Assembly: GCA_039930985.1 (NCBI GenBank)
Contig: JBDTSV010000172.1
Coordinates: forward strand, 1-64,000
Direction of reading: 5' to 3'
From: CADEED01 sp039930985
GTDB lineage: Bacteria; Pseudomonadota; Gammaproteobacteria; Steroidobacterales; Steroidobacteraceae
Length of the DNA: 64,000 nt
A program made the position numbers and the translations under genes. Under the pieces are notes generated by a model, which ran no database searches, had not been told where the DNA came from, and worked only from the letters and a program-made list of their open reading frames with translations. Shown here one piece after another: positions 26,955 to 35,186 of this stretch; the stretch's first letter is position 1; the number at the start of each line of letters is the position of its first letter.

Positions 26955-28238
26955 ATGAAGGAAACAAAGAGAGTCGTCGTCATCGGCGGTGGATTCGCCG
27001 GACTGTGGGCAGTTCGCAAGCTGGCGCGAGCGCCCGTGGAAATCACGCTGATCGATCGTCGCAATCACCATCTATTCCAGCCGCTGCTGTATCAGGTGGC
27101 CACGGCGGGCCTTGCGGCGCCTTCGATCGCCGCGCCGCTGCGCCACATACTGCGCGATCAGCGCAATGTCACCGTGCACATGGGGGAGGTGATTGGCATC
27201 GATACGGCCGCACGCCAGGTGTCATTGCCGGATCGGCAGTTTCCCTATGACTACCTTCTGGTGGCAAGCGGCGCCACGCACGCGTATTTCGGCCATGACG
27301 AGTGGGAGAGCTTCGCTCCCGGACTCAAGACGCTCGACGACGCATTCCTCATCAGGCGTCGCGTATTGTCTGCGTTCGAACAGGCTGAAGCAGCGACCAG
27401 TGCCACGGAGCGGGACACCTGCCTCACGTTCGCCGTGATCGGTGCGGGACCTACCGGCGCCGAACTCGCGGGCACGCTCGCGGAGATTGCACGTCATACG
27501 CTGACGCGCGACTTCCGCCACATCGATACGCGCAAGGCCCGCATCCTGCTCATCGAGGCGGGACCCCGCGTGCTCGCCAGTTTCGCCGAAGAGCTGGCTA
27601 GCAAGGCGCGCCAGCAACTCACGCGGCTCGGTGTCGAAGTACACACCGGCGCGCCGGTCACCGAGATCGGCGCGGACTTCCTGCGTTTCGGCGAGCAGCG
27701 CATCGCCGCGCGCACCATTCTCTGGGCGGCCGGGGTCGCGGCGTCGTCGCTCGGTAAGCAACTTCATGCCGAGCTCGACCGCGCGGGGCGTGTGCGCGTG
27801 CAGGCAGACTTGAGCCTCGCGTCGCATCCGGAGATTTTCGTCGCCGGCGATCTCGCCAGCGTCCAGCAGGACGGCAGGCCCGTGCCAGGGGTAGCGCCGG
27901 CGGCGAAACAGATGGGCGCACGCGTGGCGCAGAACATCCTCGCGCGCATCGATGGGCGCGCGACCACCGCCTTCCACTACACGGACTTCGGCGCACTCGC
28001 GACCATCGGCCGGCACTCGGCCATCGCGCAACTGCCGAAACTGCGCTTCTCCGGCCTGCTGGCCTGGTGGTTCTGGCTCGCGCTCCACATATATTTCCTG
28101 ATCGGCTTCCGCAGCCGGCTCATCGTGCTCATCAACTGGGCCTGGGCTTATTTCACCTACGCGCGCGGAGCGCGCATCATCCTCGGCAACGAGAGCAAGA
28201 GAGATCCGCATGGCCGCCAAGAAGAAAGCTCCAGCTAA
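26955..28238 (+). CDS. ndh: Type II NADH dehydrogenase (NDH-2)
   Basis: 427 aa FAD flavoprotein that passes electrons from NADH to quinone without pumping protons. FAD-binding VVVIGGGFAGLWAVRKL lies at ~8-24, the NADH-binding FAVIGAGPTGAELAGTLAE at ~158-176 and the second FAD motif 'PEIFVAGDLASVQQDG' at ~294-309. The C-terminal hydrophobic/amphipathic segment (LLAWWFWLALHIYFLIGFRSRLIVLINWAWAYF) anchors it to the membrane. The 3' end overlaps the ParB-like gene by 29 bp, so the two are likely co-transcribed. Confidence 0.93.
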   Translation: MKETKRVVVIGGGFAGLWAVRKLARAPVEITLIDRRNHHLFQPLLYQVATAGLAAPSIAAPLRHILRDQRNVTVHMGEVIGIDTAARQVSLPDRQFPYDYLLVASGATHAYFGHDEWESFAPGLKTLDDAFLIRRRVLSAFEQAEAATSATERDTCLTFAVIGAGPTGAELAGTLAEIARHTLTRDFRHIDTRKARILLIEAGPRVLASFAEELASKARQQLTRLGVEVHTGAPVTEIGADFLRFGEQRIAARTILWAAGVAASSLGKQLHAELDRAGRVRVQADLSLASHPEIFVAGDLASVQQDGRPVPGVAPAAKQMGARVAQNILARIDGRATTAFHYTDFGALATIGRHSAIAQLPKLRFSGLLAWWFWLALHIYFLIGFRSRLIVLINWAWAYFTYARGARIILGNESKRDPHGRQEESSS

Positions 28239-29211
28239 GAAGAAGGCCAGACGTGCGTCGAAGCTCGCGCCTAACGCGGTCGCGCGCGGGCTCTCCGCGG
28301 CCGAGGTGGCGCTGCCGCTCGAACACGAAGACATTGCCGCAGTGGTCGATCTGGTGCGCAAGGCTGGTGGTGCGCCGCTCGGCGCGTATCGCGAACCACT
28401 GGGCGGCCGTCCACTGCTACTGGCATCACTGCCGTTCGGCGCCGTGCAACCGACGCCGTTTCAACGCGACCTCTCACCCACGCACGCCAAGCGTCTCGCA
28501 GGCGCCATCGAAGCGACGGCCGCGTTTCTCGATCCGCTCATCGTGGTACGCGGCCAGGACGGGCGCTTCTGGACGCCGAACGGCCGTCATCGACTGGCGG
28601 CAGCCAAGATGCTGGGCCTGAAACAGCTCACGGTGCTCATTTCGCCCGACGAAACTCTGTCGTACCGCATCCTCGCGCTGAACACCGAGAAGGCGCACAA
28701 CCTCAAGGACAAGAGTCTCGAGGTCGTGCGCATGGCGCGTAATCTCGCCAAACGCGAGCCGACACGAACCGAAGCCTCGCTCGCCGCCGAGTTCGAGGCG
28801 GCGGAACTGCTCACGCTCGGCCTCGTCTACGAACAAAACCTTCGCTTCGGTGGCGGCGCCTACAGCCCGGTGCTCAAGAAGGTAGATAGGTTGACAACCA
28901 GGGCGCTGCCGGTGGCGCTGCGCGAACGCTCGGCCTTTGCGGCGCGCCTCCAGGAGATAGACGCCGAAGTGAAGCGGATCGTCGCCGAGTTGCAGGCGCG
29001 CGGCATGAAATCGCCCTACCTGCGCAGCTACGTGGTGGCGCGCATAAACCCGGTTCGTTTCCACAAGATGAAGGCCGGGGACAAGAAACCGGTCATGCCC
29101 ATCGCGCAAGCACTGCTGCGCATGTTGGCGGCCGCGAAGAAGTTCGATCTCGGCAAGGTCAACATGAGCGATCTCGCTTTCGTGGCCGCGGGCGCCGAAT
29201 CCGCCGAATAG
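28210..29211 (+). CDS. Stand-alone ParB/Srx-domain protein with Lys-rich tail
   Basis: 333 aa. The first 20 residues (MAAKKKAPAKKKARRASK) resemble histone-H1-like tails. Residues ~75-165 form a ParB N-terminal (Srx/CTPase-like) domain: 'QPTPFQRDLSPTHAKRLAGAIEATAAFLDPLIVVRGQDGRFWTPNGRHRLAAAKMLG'. Two positions of the usual GERR box are NGRH, typical of ParB-like proteins outside the chromosome-segregation pair. No parA, parS or centromere-like repeat is nearby, so a segregation role is not supported. It starts inside the 3' end of ndh (29-bp overlap). Function unknown; DNA binding is likely from the tail. Confidence 0.8.
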   Translation: MAAKKKAPAKKKARRASKLAPNAVARGLSAAEVALPLEHEDIAAVVDLVRKAGGAPLGAYREPLGGRPLLLASLPFGAVQPTPFQRDLSPTHAKRLAGAIEATAAFLDPLIVVRGQDGRFWTPNGRHRLAAAKMLGLKQLTVLISPDETLSYRILALNTEKAHNLKDKSLEVVRMARNLAKREPTRTEASLAAEFEAAELLTLGLVYEQNLRFGGGAYSPVLKKVDRLTTRALPVALRERSAFAARLQEIDAEVKRIVAELQARGMKSPYLRSYVVARINPVRFHKMKAGDKKPVMPIAQALLRMLAAAKKFDLGKVNMSDLAFVAAGAESAE

Positions 29212-29235
29212 TTCGGTCGGTTTAAACCTTTTCCG

Positions 29236-29256
29236 AAGTGTCCGCTGCGGACACTT
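29236..29256. promoter_or_regulatory. Perfect inverted repeat, candidate operator
   Basis: Arms of 10 bp (29,236-29,245 and 29,247-29,256) around a single T; half-site AAGTGTCCGC. It lies between the ParB-like gene and the UrcA gene, about 190 bp before the UrcA start. No U-tract follows, so a regulator-binding site is more likely than a terminator. The binding protein is unknown. Confidence 0.5.
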
Positions 29257-29442
29257 TCTGCTCGGCGCAGGCGGCCAACGCCCCGCCGCAACTTCGTAAT
29301 TGTCATTGCAACCGTTTCACTTCCTCGCGCGTCTATATCAGCGTCCTGATTGACACGTTTCGAACTCGCCTCTCACGCCGGCAAGCGAAGAGTCGACGCG
29401 TCATCGGCTGTTTGTCCGCTCTATATAACCGGAGGATTCGCC

Positions 29443-29823
29443 ATGACTCACCCCAATTCCACCTTAGTGCTGCGCCGCGCATCCGAGCGTCTTTCGGCGG
29501 GCGCCGCCGCGCTCGCGGTCACCGTTCTCATGCTGCTCACCGTCAGTGTGCGCGCTTCCGAACCGGAAGCCGCCCCATCGAGCGTTGCCGTGCACTACTC
29601 GGCCACGGCGTTCAGCACCACGGCGGGTGCCGCCAATGTCTATCGCAAGCTGAAATTTGCGGCGCGCGAAGTCTGCGGCCTGAGCTTTGGCGTCACGCCA
29701 GTGTTCAAACGCCGCGTCGCCGCCGAGGCATGTTTCAAGAGTGCGCTGCAGGACGCCGTACGCCGCCTCGATCGTCCGATGCTGACGTCGCTGCACGCCG
29801 CTGCCACGCGCGACCTCGGATGA
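29443..29823 (+). CDS. UrcA family protein
   Basis: 126 aa from the ATG at 29,443, which has a strong ribosome site (GGAGG at 29,431-29,435); a longer in-frame start upstream lacks one. Signal peptide/anchor ~20-45. The UrcA pattern follows: 'VAVHYSATAFSTTAGAANVYRKLKFAAREVCG', a second Cys at ~96 and a C-terminal 'ALQDAVRRLDRPMLTSLHA'. The two Cys likely form a disulfide in the periplasm. UrcA proteins are common in Xanthomonadales, Caulobacterales and sphingomonads; no biochemical role is established. Confidence 0.85.
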   Translation: MTHPNSTLVLRRASERLSAGAAALAVTVLMLLTVSVRASEPEAAPSSVAVHYSATAFSTTAGAANVYRKLKFAAREVCGLSFGVTPVFKRRVAAEACFKSALQDAVRRLDRPMLTSLHAAATRDLG

Positions 29824-29832
29824 ACGGCGGTA

Positions 29833-29868
29833 ACAGGGACATTCCGCGGAAATCAGGAATGTCCCTGT
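29833..29868. repeat. REP-like hairpin between convergent genes
   Basis: Perfect 13-bp arms (29,833-29,845 and 29,856-29,868), half-site ACAGGGACATTCC, with a 10-nt loop. It starts 10 bp after the UrcA stop, and its last base is the first base of the NamZ stop codon. It shares the GGGACA core with the palindrome at 25,263 and likewise lies between convergent genes. Confidence 0.65.
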
Positions 29869-31076
29869 CAGCGGTATAGAAGGATGTCAGCGCGCTGTTC
29901 TTCCCAGGCGGATTCGTCCCGCCCGGCGATGCGATCGAGGTCGGCTGGTGTGGCCGCCGGATCATCGACCCACTCGCGCAGCATCTCGCTGCCGTTGATG
30001 AGATCGATGGCGAGCCGCGTGCGCTCGTATTCATAAGGAAAGTCGCGCCACAGCGGATATTCACCGCGCAGGCGCCGGATGCACTTGAAGGCGCCGGCCA
30101 CCAGGCGCCACGGACGGAATTCGCCGTGATGATAGGCCCCGTCTTCGACGTGGATCTGGAACCCCGCGCACAACTTGCCGGAGTGTTTCTGGAACGTCGG
30201 CTCGAACCAGCATGGCCGAAGCCGGCAGCCGCGCAGCCATCCCGGCATGATGCGCTGCATGGCCGTGAGCAGCGACCGCGGCTCGAGGCCGGGCGCGCCT
30301 AACAACTCGAGCGGCCGCGTGGTACCACGCCCTTCCGACAGCGTCGTCCCCTCGAGCATCACCGTGCCAGCGTAGGCACGCGTCATCGACAGGTTCGCCG
30401 CATTGGGACTCGGGTTCACCCAGTTGCGTTCGCCGAGGGGCCAGCCGAAGCCCGGACCTTCATCCGGTTTCCAGCCGCGCATTGGAATCACGCGGTAATC
30501 GACCGCCAGATGAAAGTGACTCACGAACCAGATGCCGAGCTCGCCGAGCGTGAGGCCATGGCGCATCGGCATCGGGCCGGCGCCCACGAAACTTTCCCAG
30601 CCCTTGCGTAGCGTCAAACCCTCGACGGGTCGGCCGGCAGGATTGGGCCGGTCGAGCACCCACACCGTCTTGCCATGCTGCGCGGCCGCTTCCAGTACAT
30701 ATAGAAGAGTGGTGATGAACGTGTAGATGCGGCAGCCGACGTCCTGAAGATCCACGAGTAGCACGTCGAAGTGCGCCAGCATTTCATCGGTGGGCCGGCG
30801 TACTTCGCCGTACAGACTGAACACCGGAATGCCGTGCACCGGATCGCGAAAGTCCCCCGACTCGACCATGTTGTCTTGCTTGTCGCCGCGAAGTCCGTGC
30901 TGTGGACCAAAAGCCGCGGTGATGTCGAGGCCGCGCACCGCGCGCAATGCGTCGAGTGAATGCTCGAAGTCGGCCGTCATGGACGCCGGGTGGGCCAGTA
31001 GCGCCACACGGCGGCCCTCGAGTTCACCGAGCAGTTTGCGGTCGCCTAACAGGCGATCGATACCGAACTGGATCAC
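29868..31076 (-). CDS. namZ: NamZ-type exo-beta-N-acetylmuramidase (DUF1343)
   Basis: 402 aa covering the whole DUF1343 domain: 'GRRVALLAHPASMTADFEHSLDAL', 'FGPQHGLRGDKQDNMV', 'DVLLVDLQDVGCRIYTFITTLLYVLEAA', 'VWVLDRPNPAGRPVEG'. Characterised NamZ releases terminal N-acetylmuramic acid from cell-wall fragments. No signal peptide is visible, so it would act on imported muropeptides in the cytoplasm. No NagZ, MurQ or AnmK recycling gene is adjacent. It is 45 bp downstream of the DOMON-like gene on the same strand. Confidence 0.85.
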   Translation of the reverse strand: MIQFGIDRLLGDRKLLGELEGRRVALLAHPASMTADFEHSLDALRAVRGLDITAAFGPQHGLRGDKQDNMVESGDFRDPVHGIPVFSLYGEVRRPTDEMLAHFDVLLVDLQDVGCRIYTFITTLLYVLEAAAQHGKTVWVLDRPNPAGRPVEGLTLRKGWESFVGAGPMPMRHGLTLGELGIWFVSHFHLAVDYRVIPMRGWKPDEGPGFGWPLGERNWVNPSPNAANLSMTRAYAGTVMLEGTTLSEGRGTTRPLELLGAPGLEPRSLLTAMQRIMPGWLRGCRLRPCWFEPTFQKHSGKLCAGFQIHVEDGAYHHGEFRPWRLVAGAFKCIRRLRGEYPLWRDFPYEYERTRLAIDLINGSEMLREWVDDPAATPADLDRIAGRDESAWEEQRADILLYR

Positions 31077-31121
31077 GGGCCTACCTTGGCCAACAGGAAC
31101 TGGGCCGACAAGAGACGCTGG

Positions 31122-31706
31122 TCAATCGAGCTCGACCACAAAGCTGTCTGCGTGGTGGAAATCGGGTTTCTCCGCGGGATGCTTGAGCGCCCAGTATGAC
31201 AGCACGCGCGCTTTGTCTTCGATGACAGCCGCCAGACCGAGACGCAGTCCCACTCCCGCCGACGACCGCCCCAGCCAGGAAAGATCGAGCACCACGGAAA
31301 CCTCGACGGTGTCGCTGCCGACGCTGCTCGAAACCATGGGTGAAGATCCCTTCAGGTGCGGCGCCATGCCTTCGCGATGAGCGGAAAAGTGATACGCGGC
31401 CCAGGCGCCCGACGGCGAAAAGTTGTATTCCCAGTAATCGCTTGCGCCGGCATGACCGATGAACGCCTCGAAGCAGCTGTGACGCCACAGTCCGTCGGTG
31501 CGCATCGCGGGCCGTGGCTCGGGGAGCTGCAGCGCGGCGAGGTCGCCCGACAGACGATAGGTGAGTTTGAGTTGATCCGCGCTGGTGCGCGCGACCGCCA
31601 CCGACAGCTCGTGCACCAGGTCTGGCGACGCGCCCGGTTCGGAAACCGGGTGGGGCAACAGGAGGTGGCGGCCGAAAGTTGAGTCCAGGGGCATGCTGGC
31701 GAACAA
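31122..31706 (-). CDS. DOMON-like domain protein
   Basis: 194 aa, no signal peptide, one beta-sandwich domain of the kind labelled DOMON_murB-like in bacterial genomes ('LKLTYRLSGDLAALQLPEP', 'RTDGLWRHSCFEAFIGHAGASDYWEYNFSPSGAWAAYHF'). DOMON relatives bind haem or sugars; ligand unknown here. The gene is 32 bp below the peroxidase gene and 45 bp above namZ on the same strand, so sugar binding in a cell-wall recycling context is possible but inferred. Confidence 0.7.
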   Translation of the reverse strand: MFASMPLDSTFGRHLLLPHPVSEPGASPDLVHELSVAVARTSADQLKLTYRLSGDLAALQLPEPRPAMRTDGLWRHSCFEAFIGHAGASDYWEYNFSPSGAWAAYHFSAHREGMAPHLKGSSPMVSSSVGSDTVEVSVVLDLSWLGRSSAGVGLRLGLAAVIEDKARVLSYWALKHPAEKPDFHHADSFVVELD

Positions 31707-31738
31707 GCATACGCCCGTTTCGCAACCTTGTTTGGAGT

Positions 31739-32728
31739 CTAGGAGTCGTCGGTCAGGGAAAGGAGGAATTCCCGCAGGTCGTCGCGTTCGCCGGTAGTTA
31801 GTGGGGTGCGCCGCAGGCGGACGTCGGCAGCGGGATCGGTGGCCAGTTGTTCGTAGTGATCGAGCACGGAATCGAGCGCCAGGAATCGGCCATCGTGCAT
31901 GTACGGTGCCGTGATGACGAGGTTGCGCAGCGTCGGCACGCGTATGGCTTCACCAGTGCCGGTATCGGCGAACGAAGGCTTGGCTTCCGGGTGCTCGCGA
32001 TCCACCCAGGCGCCGTTGAAGTTGATGCCCGAGTGGCATTGCGAACAGCCGGCGCGCGCGGAAAAGAAGAGCGCCATTCCGCTTTTTTGCCGATCGCTGA
32101 GTGCGCGATGGTCGCCCCCGAATACGTATCGGTCGAAGGCCGAGTTGCCGGCGAAGAGCGTGCGCTCGTAGGCGGCAATGGCACGGATCACATTGTCCAG
32201 CGTCACGGGCGTTTGGGCGTCGGGGAACGCGGACTCGAATTCGGCCGCCAGCGCCGGATCCGCCGACAGCGCCTGCATGACGGCACCCTCGCTGCCCGCA
32301 AGCCCGAGCTCGCGCGGATGCTCGTTGAACAGCGGACCGCGCATCTGCTGTTCCAGCGTGCGCAGCGTTGGGTCGCGCCAGCCGAGCGACGCGTTGTAGG
32401 CGACATTGAACAACGTGGGACTGTTGAGCGGCAGCGCCTCACCCAACGCGCCGTTGGCAACCGGGAGTCCGTCGGTGAATCCGCGGTCCGGCAGATGGCA
32501 GCTCTGGCAGGAATGCTCGCCCGTGATCGAAAGCCGTCGGTCGGAAAACAACTTCGCACCCAGCGCGACCTTGGTGGCGCTCATGGGGTTTTCGGCTGGG
32601 ACCGCGGGTTCGGGAAACCCCCTGGGCAGTTGCCAATGGAATTCATTGGAGCCAGCCCGCGACAACGCCGCCAGCAGGGTGCCGACGACGACGACGATGA
32701 CGCGCAGTCGCACCGCCATGAATCTCAA
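31739..32728 (-). CDS. Di-haem cytochrome c peroxidase / MauG-family protein
   Basis: 329 aa. The signal peptide ends near SRA-GS. Two haem c sites, CQSCH (74-78) and CSQCH (228-232), are spaced as in the CcpA/MauG superfamily; 'GFTDGLPVANGALGEALPLNSPTLFNVAYN' and 'RVPTLRNLVITAPYMHDGRFLALDSVLDHY' are family signatures. It acts in the periplasm on peroxide or on an oxidised protein side chain. Its start overlaps the TPR gene stop by 4 bp (ATGA). Confidence 0.9.
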   Translation of the reverse strand: MRFMAVRLRVIVVVVGTLLAALSRAGSNEFHWQLPRGFPEPAVPAENPMSATKVALGAKLFSDRRLSITGEHSCQSCHLPDRGFTDGLPVANGALGEALPLNSPTLFNVAYNASLGWRDPTLRTLEQQMRGPLFNEHPRELGLAGSEGAVMQALSADPALAAEFESAFPDAQTPVTLDNVIRAIAAYERTLFAGNSAFDRYVFGGDHRALSDRQKSGMALFFSARAGCSQCHSGINFNGAWVDREHPEAKPSFADTGTGEAIRVPTLRNLVITAPYMHDGRFLALDSVLDHYEQLATDPAADVRLRRTPLTTGERDDLREFLLSLTDDS

Positions 32729-33411
32729 TGCCAGGCGGAGGCAGCACCCTCACGCGTGAGTCCGACTGTCTGGCCGGCGATCGTGCTGCGTTCATTCACC
32801 CAGGAGGCGAACGATTCGAGCATGGGGCCGTCGATTCCGGCCGCGTTCGTGCGATGCGAGCCCACCCACTGCTGCATGGCCGTCAGCAGCGTGGCCGCAA
32901 GCTTGCGATTGCCGGAGTACAGCGTGAGATACGCCTGCTTCGCTTCGCTGAGCCGATCGAGGCCGAGGTACGCGTGTCCTCGATATTCAATAGCTTCCGG
33001 ATATCCGGGCTTCAGCGACAGCGCCCTGTCGTAGGCGGTGAGCGCGTCCTGGTAGTGACCGAGCTTGCGCTGGGCATAGCCCGTGTAGTTCCAGGCTTCG
33101 TACATCGCGGGCTGCATTTCGAGGACCTGCACGAACTTGCGCAGCGCCGCGCCGTAGGCCTGCTGCGCCTTGTCCTGCGCCTTCTTCTGCTTGCGCGCGT
33201 CAGTTTGGCGCGCCGCATCAGCGAGCAGGTCGTCGCCCTTTTCCACCAAATGCACCGCACTGTTGTAGATCTGGCGGGCCTCGAGCTCCGGGGACCGGGC
33301 CGCGAATTTCTGGTCCGACGGCGTCGGCATCGATCCGCCGCCCGCCCCGAACGCGGTACAGGAAATCGCGAGCAGCAGAGCGACGGCAAGTGGTCTGATC
33401 AACGTACGCAT
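32725..33411 (-). CDS. Exported tetratricopeptide-repeat protein
   Basis: About 228 aa from the ATG at 33,411; a start at 33,498 would add a non-signal leader. Signal peptide MRTLIRPLAVALLLAISCTAFGA. Residues ~45-170 contain about three TPR-like repeats ('AYGAALRKFVQVLEMQPAMYEAWNYTGYAQRKLGHYQDALTAYDRALSLKPGYPEAIEYRGHAYLGLDRLSEAKQAYLTLY'). It is coupled by 4 bp to the di-haem peroxidase, so it may scaffold or present that enzyme in the periplasm (inference). Confidence 0.82.
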   Translation of the reverse strand: MRTLIRPLAVALLLAISCTAFGAGGGSMPTPSDQKFAARSPELEARQIYNSAVHLVEKGDDLLADAARQTDARKQKKAQDKAQQAYGAALRKFVQVLEMQPAMYEAWNYTGYAQRKLGHYQDALTAYDRALSLKPGYPEAIEYRGHAYLGLDRLSEAKQAYLTLYSGNRKLAATLLTAMQQWVGSHRTNAAGIDGPMLESFASWVNERSTIAGQTVGLTREGAASAWH

Positions 33412-33519
33412 GGGACCCCCGATGTTTGACTTCTCGTTCGCCAGAATGAGTACCCGGCGCGCCGGACGAGGTTCCTTTCCGCGCCCAGGCGTTCGCATAA
33501 TGCACCCAAGGAGAAACCC

Positions 33520-34266
33520 ATGAAAACACTGTTGATCAGCGCCCTGCTCGTCCTCGCCGCGCCCGCTTTTCCGGCCGATCCCACCGCCATCGAGGCGTCG
33601 GTCGCCGAACCTTCGCGCACCGACAAGGATCGCGAACGCGACGCGCGCGATAAACCCGCCGAGGTCATGGCCTTCGCAGGGGTCAAACCGGGCATGACGG
33701 TGGTCGACATGTTTGCCGGCGGTGGTTACTACACTGAGTTGTTAGCCGGCGCCGTCGGCCCCACGGGCAAGGTTCTCTCGGTCAACAATGTCCCATACGC
33801 GCAGTACGGCAAGGACGGAATCAAGGCACGCTTCACCGAGGGCCGCCTGAAGAACGTCGACCAGCGGCTCGTCGAAATGAGCTACATCAATTTCCCGCCG
33901 AAGAGCGTCGACCTGATCGTCATCTGCATGTCTTATCACGACGCTTTCTGGGTCGATGAAAAGGAAGGCTGGCCGGAAATCAACACCGCGGGCTTCATCG
34001 ATTCCATGCGGCGCATGCTCAAGCCCGGCGGCAAACTGCTCATCATCGACCACAACGCGCCTGCCGGCACCGGCACCGAGATGGTCGCCAAGGCGCACCG
34101 GCTCAACGAAGACTTCGTGAAGAAGAGCCTCACCTCGCGCGGCTTCGCGCTGGAAAAGACCTACGACGGCCTGCGCAATAAGGACGATCAGCTCGACAAG
34201 CTGGTGTTCGATCCAGCGGTCCGCGGCAAGACCGATCGCTACGTGCACCTTTACAAGGTGAAATGA
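33520..34266 (+). CDS. Exported class I SAM-dependent methyltransferase
   Basis: 248 aa. Clear signal peptide (MKTLLISALLVLAAPAFPA), then a Rossmann methyltransferase: motif I 'VVDMFAGGGYYTELLAGAVG', motif II/III 'GRLKNVDQRLVEMSY', motif IV 'SVDLIVICMSYHD', post-motif 'LKPGGKLLIIDHNAP'. The SAM site looks intact, yet the protein is predicted to be outside the cytoplasm, where SAM is not expected. Homologues with the same arrangement exist as annotated 'class I SAM methyltransferase' with signal sequence; their chemistry is unknown. Followed with 4-bp overlap by an NTF2-like gene. Confidence 0.82.
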   Translation: MKTLLISALLVLAAPAFPADPTAIEASVAEPSRTDKDRERDARDKPAEVMAFAGVKPGMTVVDMFAGGGYYTELLAGAVGPTGKVLSVNNVPYAQYGKDGIKARFTEGRLKNVDQRLVEMSYINFPPKSVDLIVICMSYHDAFWVDEKEGWPEINTAGFIDSMRRMLKPGGKLLIIDHNAPAGTGTEMVAKAHRLNEDFVKKSLTSRGFALEKTYDGLRNKDDQLDKLVFDPAVRGKTDRYVHLYKVK

Positions 34267-34736
34267 GCATGGCGCGCATCACGGGCGGTCGGCTCGTCCT
34301 GACCGGCATCGTCGCGCTCGGCGCCGCGTGGCTGGCCGTCGCCGCCGCACCGGCAAGCGACATCGCCACGCTCACGCACCTCTCGGACGCGTGGGACAAG
34401 GCCATCGTGCGCAAGGACGAAAAGGCCATCGCCGACAACATGGCGGAAGATTTCCGCATGATCGACGGCCGCGGAGACGTGTCGGCCAAAAAGGCTTTCG
34501 TCACGGATCTCATGGATCCGAAGCTCACCATCGATCCGTATACCGTCGAGGAATTCACCGTGCGTCTGTATGGCGACACAGCATTGCTGAGTGGGCGCAC
34601 GCACATGACCGGGCTGTTCGATGGCAAGCCGTTCGAATCGAACTACCGCTACATCGACATCTACGTTCGCAAGGGCGGCAGCTGGAAAATCGTCAGCGTG
34701 CAGATCACGAAATTTCCACCAGCCAAGCCGGAGTAG
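34263..34736 (+). CDS. Exported NTF2-like (SnoaL/DUF4440) protein
   Basis: 157 aa. N-terminal signal/anchor (residues ~8-32), then one cone-shaped NTF2-like domain: 'LSDAWDKAIVRKDEKAIADNMAEDFRMIDGRGDVSAKKAF', 'YGDTALLSGRTHMTGLFDGKPFESNYRYIDIYVRKGGSWKIVSVQITKF'. Family members bind small molecules or act as isomerase/cyclase-like enzymes. It overlaps the exported methyltransferase by 4 bp and shares its predicted compartment, so the pair probably works together. Confidence 0.8.
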   Translation: MSMARITGGRLVLTGIVALGAAWLAVAAAPASDIATLTHLSDAWDKAIVRKDEKAIADNMAEDFRMIDGRGDVSAKKAFVTDLMDPKLTIDPYTVEEFTVRLYGDTALLSGRTHMTGLFDGKPFESNYRYIDIYVRKGGSWKIVSVQITKFPPAKPE

Positions 34737-34742
34737 TGGCGC

Positions 34743-35186
34743 TCAGGGAAGGCTGGAGCGTGCGGCGGCGACTTCCGCGGCGGTAACCGCGGAGGCGCCG
34801 TTGCCGAATTTCTGGCGGACGTAGGTCAGTATCTCGGCCAGATCCGCGTCGGGCAGCTGCCGGAACGCCGGCATGACATTGCCCATGTCACTGTCCTTGC
34901 GCGAAGCGGAATCGAAACCCCCCGACATCACGAACAGCGCCAGCGCGCGCGCATCACCCTGCACCCAGGCGCCACCGGCGATGGCCGGTTGCATGTTTGG
35001 CACGCCGCGGCCATTGGCTTGGTGGCAGCTGAGGCAGTGCGCGGCGTAGAGGCGCTGCCCGGCCGGGCGAGAATCGGTTGCCGGACCCGCCGCCGCGGGC
35101 GCCGGCGTTTCACCCGCGCTCACGCAGGCGGCGGCGATGCCCGCGCCGATCGCGATCGTCAGGTTGCGCAGCTCCCGCGCGGTCAT
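34743..35186 (-). CDS. Periplasmic or membrane-anchored cytochrome c
   Basis: 147 aa. N-terminal hydrophobic segment with a possible weak lipobox (AAAC, Cys21). One class I haem site CLSCH (51-55) and a likely axial Met in 'GNVMPAFRQL' (~104-107). Its start overlaps the stop of the PQQ-type dehydrogenase by 4 bp, so it is the probable electron acceptor of that enzyme. Confidence 0.88.
   Translation of the reverse strand: MTARELRNLTIAIGAGIAAACVSAGETPAPAAAGPATDSRPAGQRLYAAHCLSCHQANGRGVPNMQPAIAGGAWVQGDARALALFVMSGGFDSASRKDSDMGNVMPAFRQLPDADLAEILTYVRQKFGNGASAVTAAEVAAARSSLP

Noticed and set aside
28210..29211. Chromosome origin/partition locus
   Set aside because: Only a lone ParB-like domain; no parA, parS-like repeats, dnaA or gidAB nearby.
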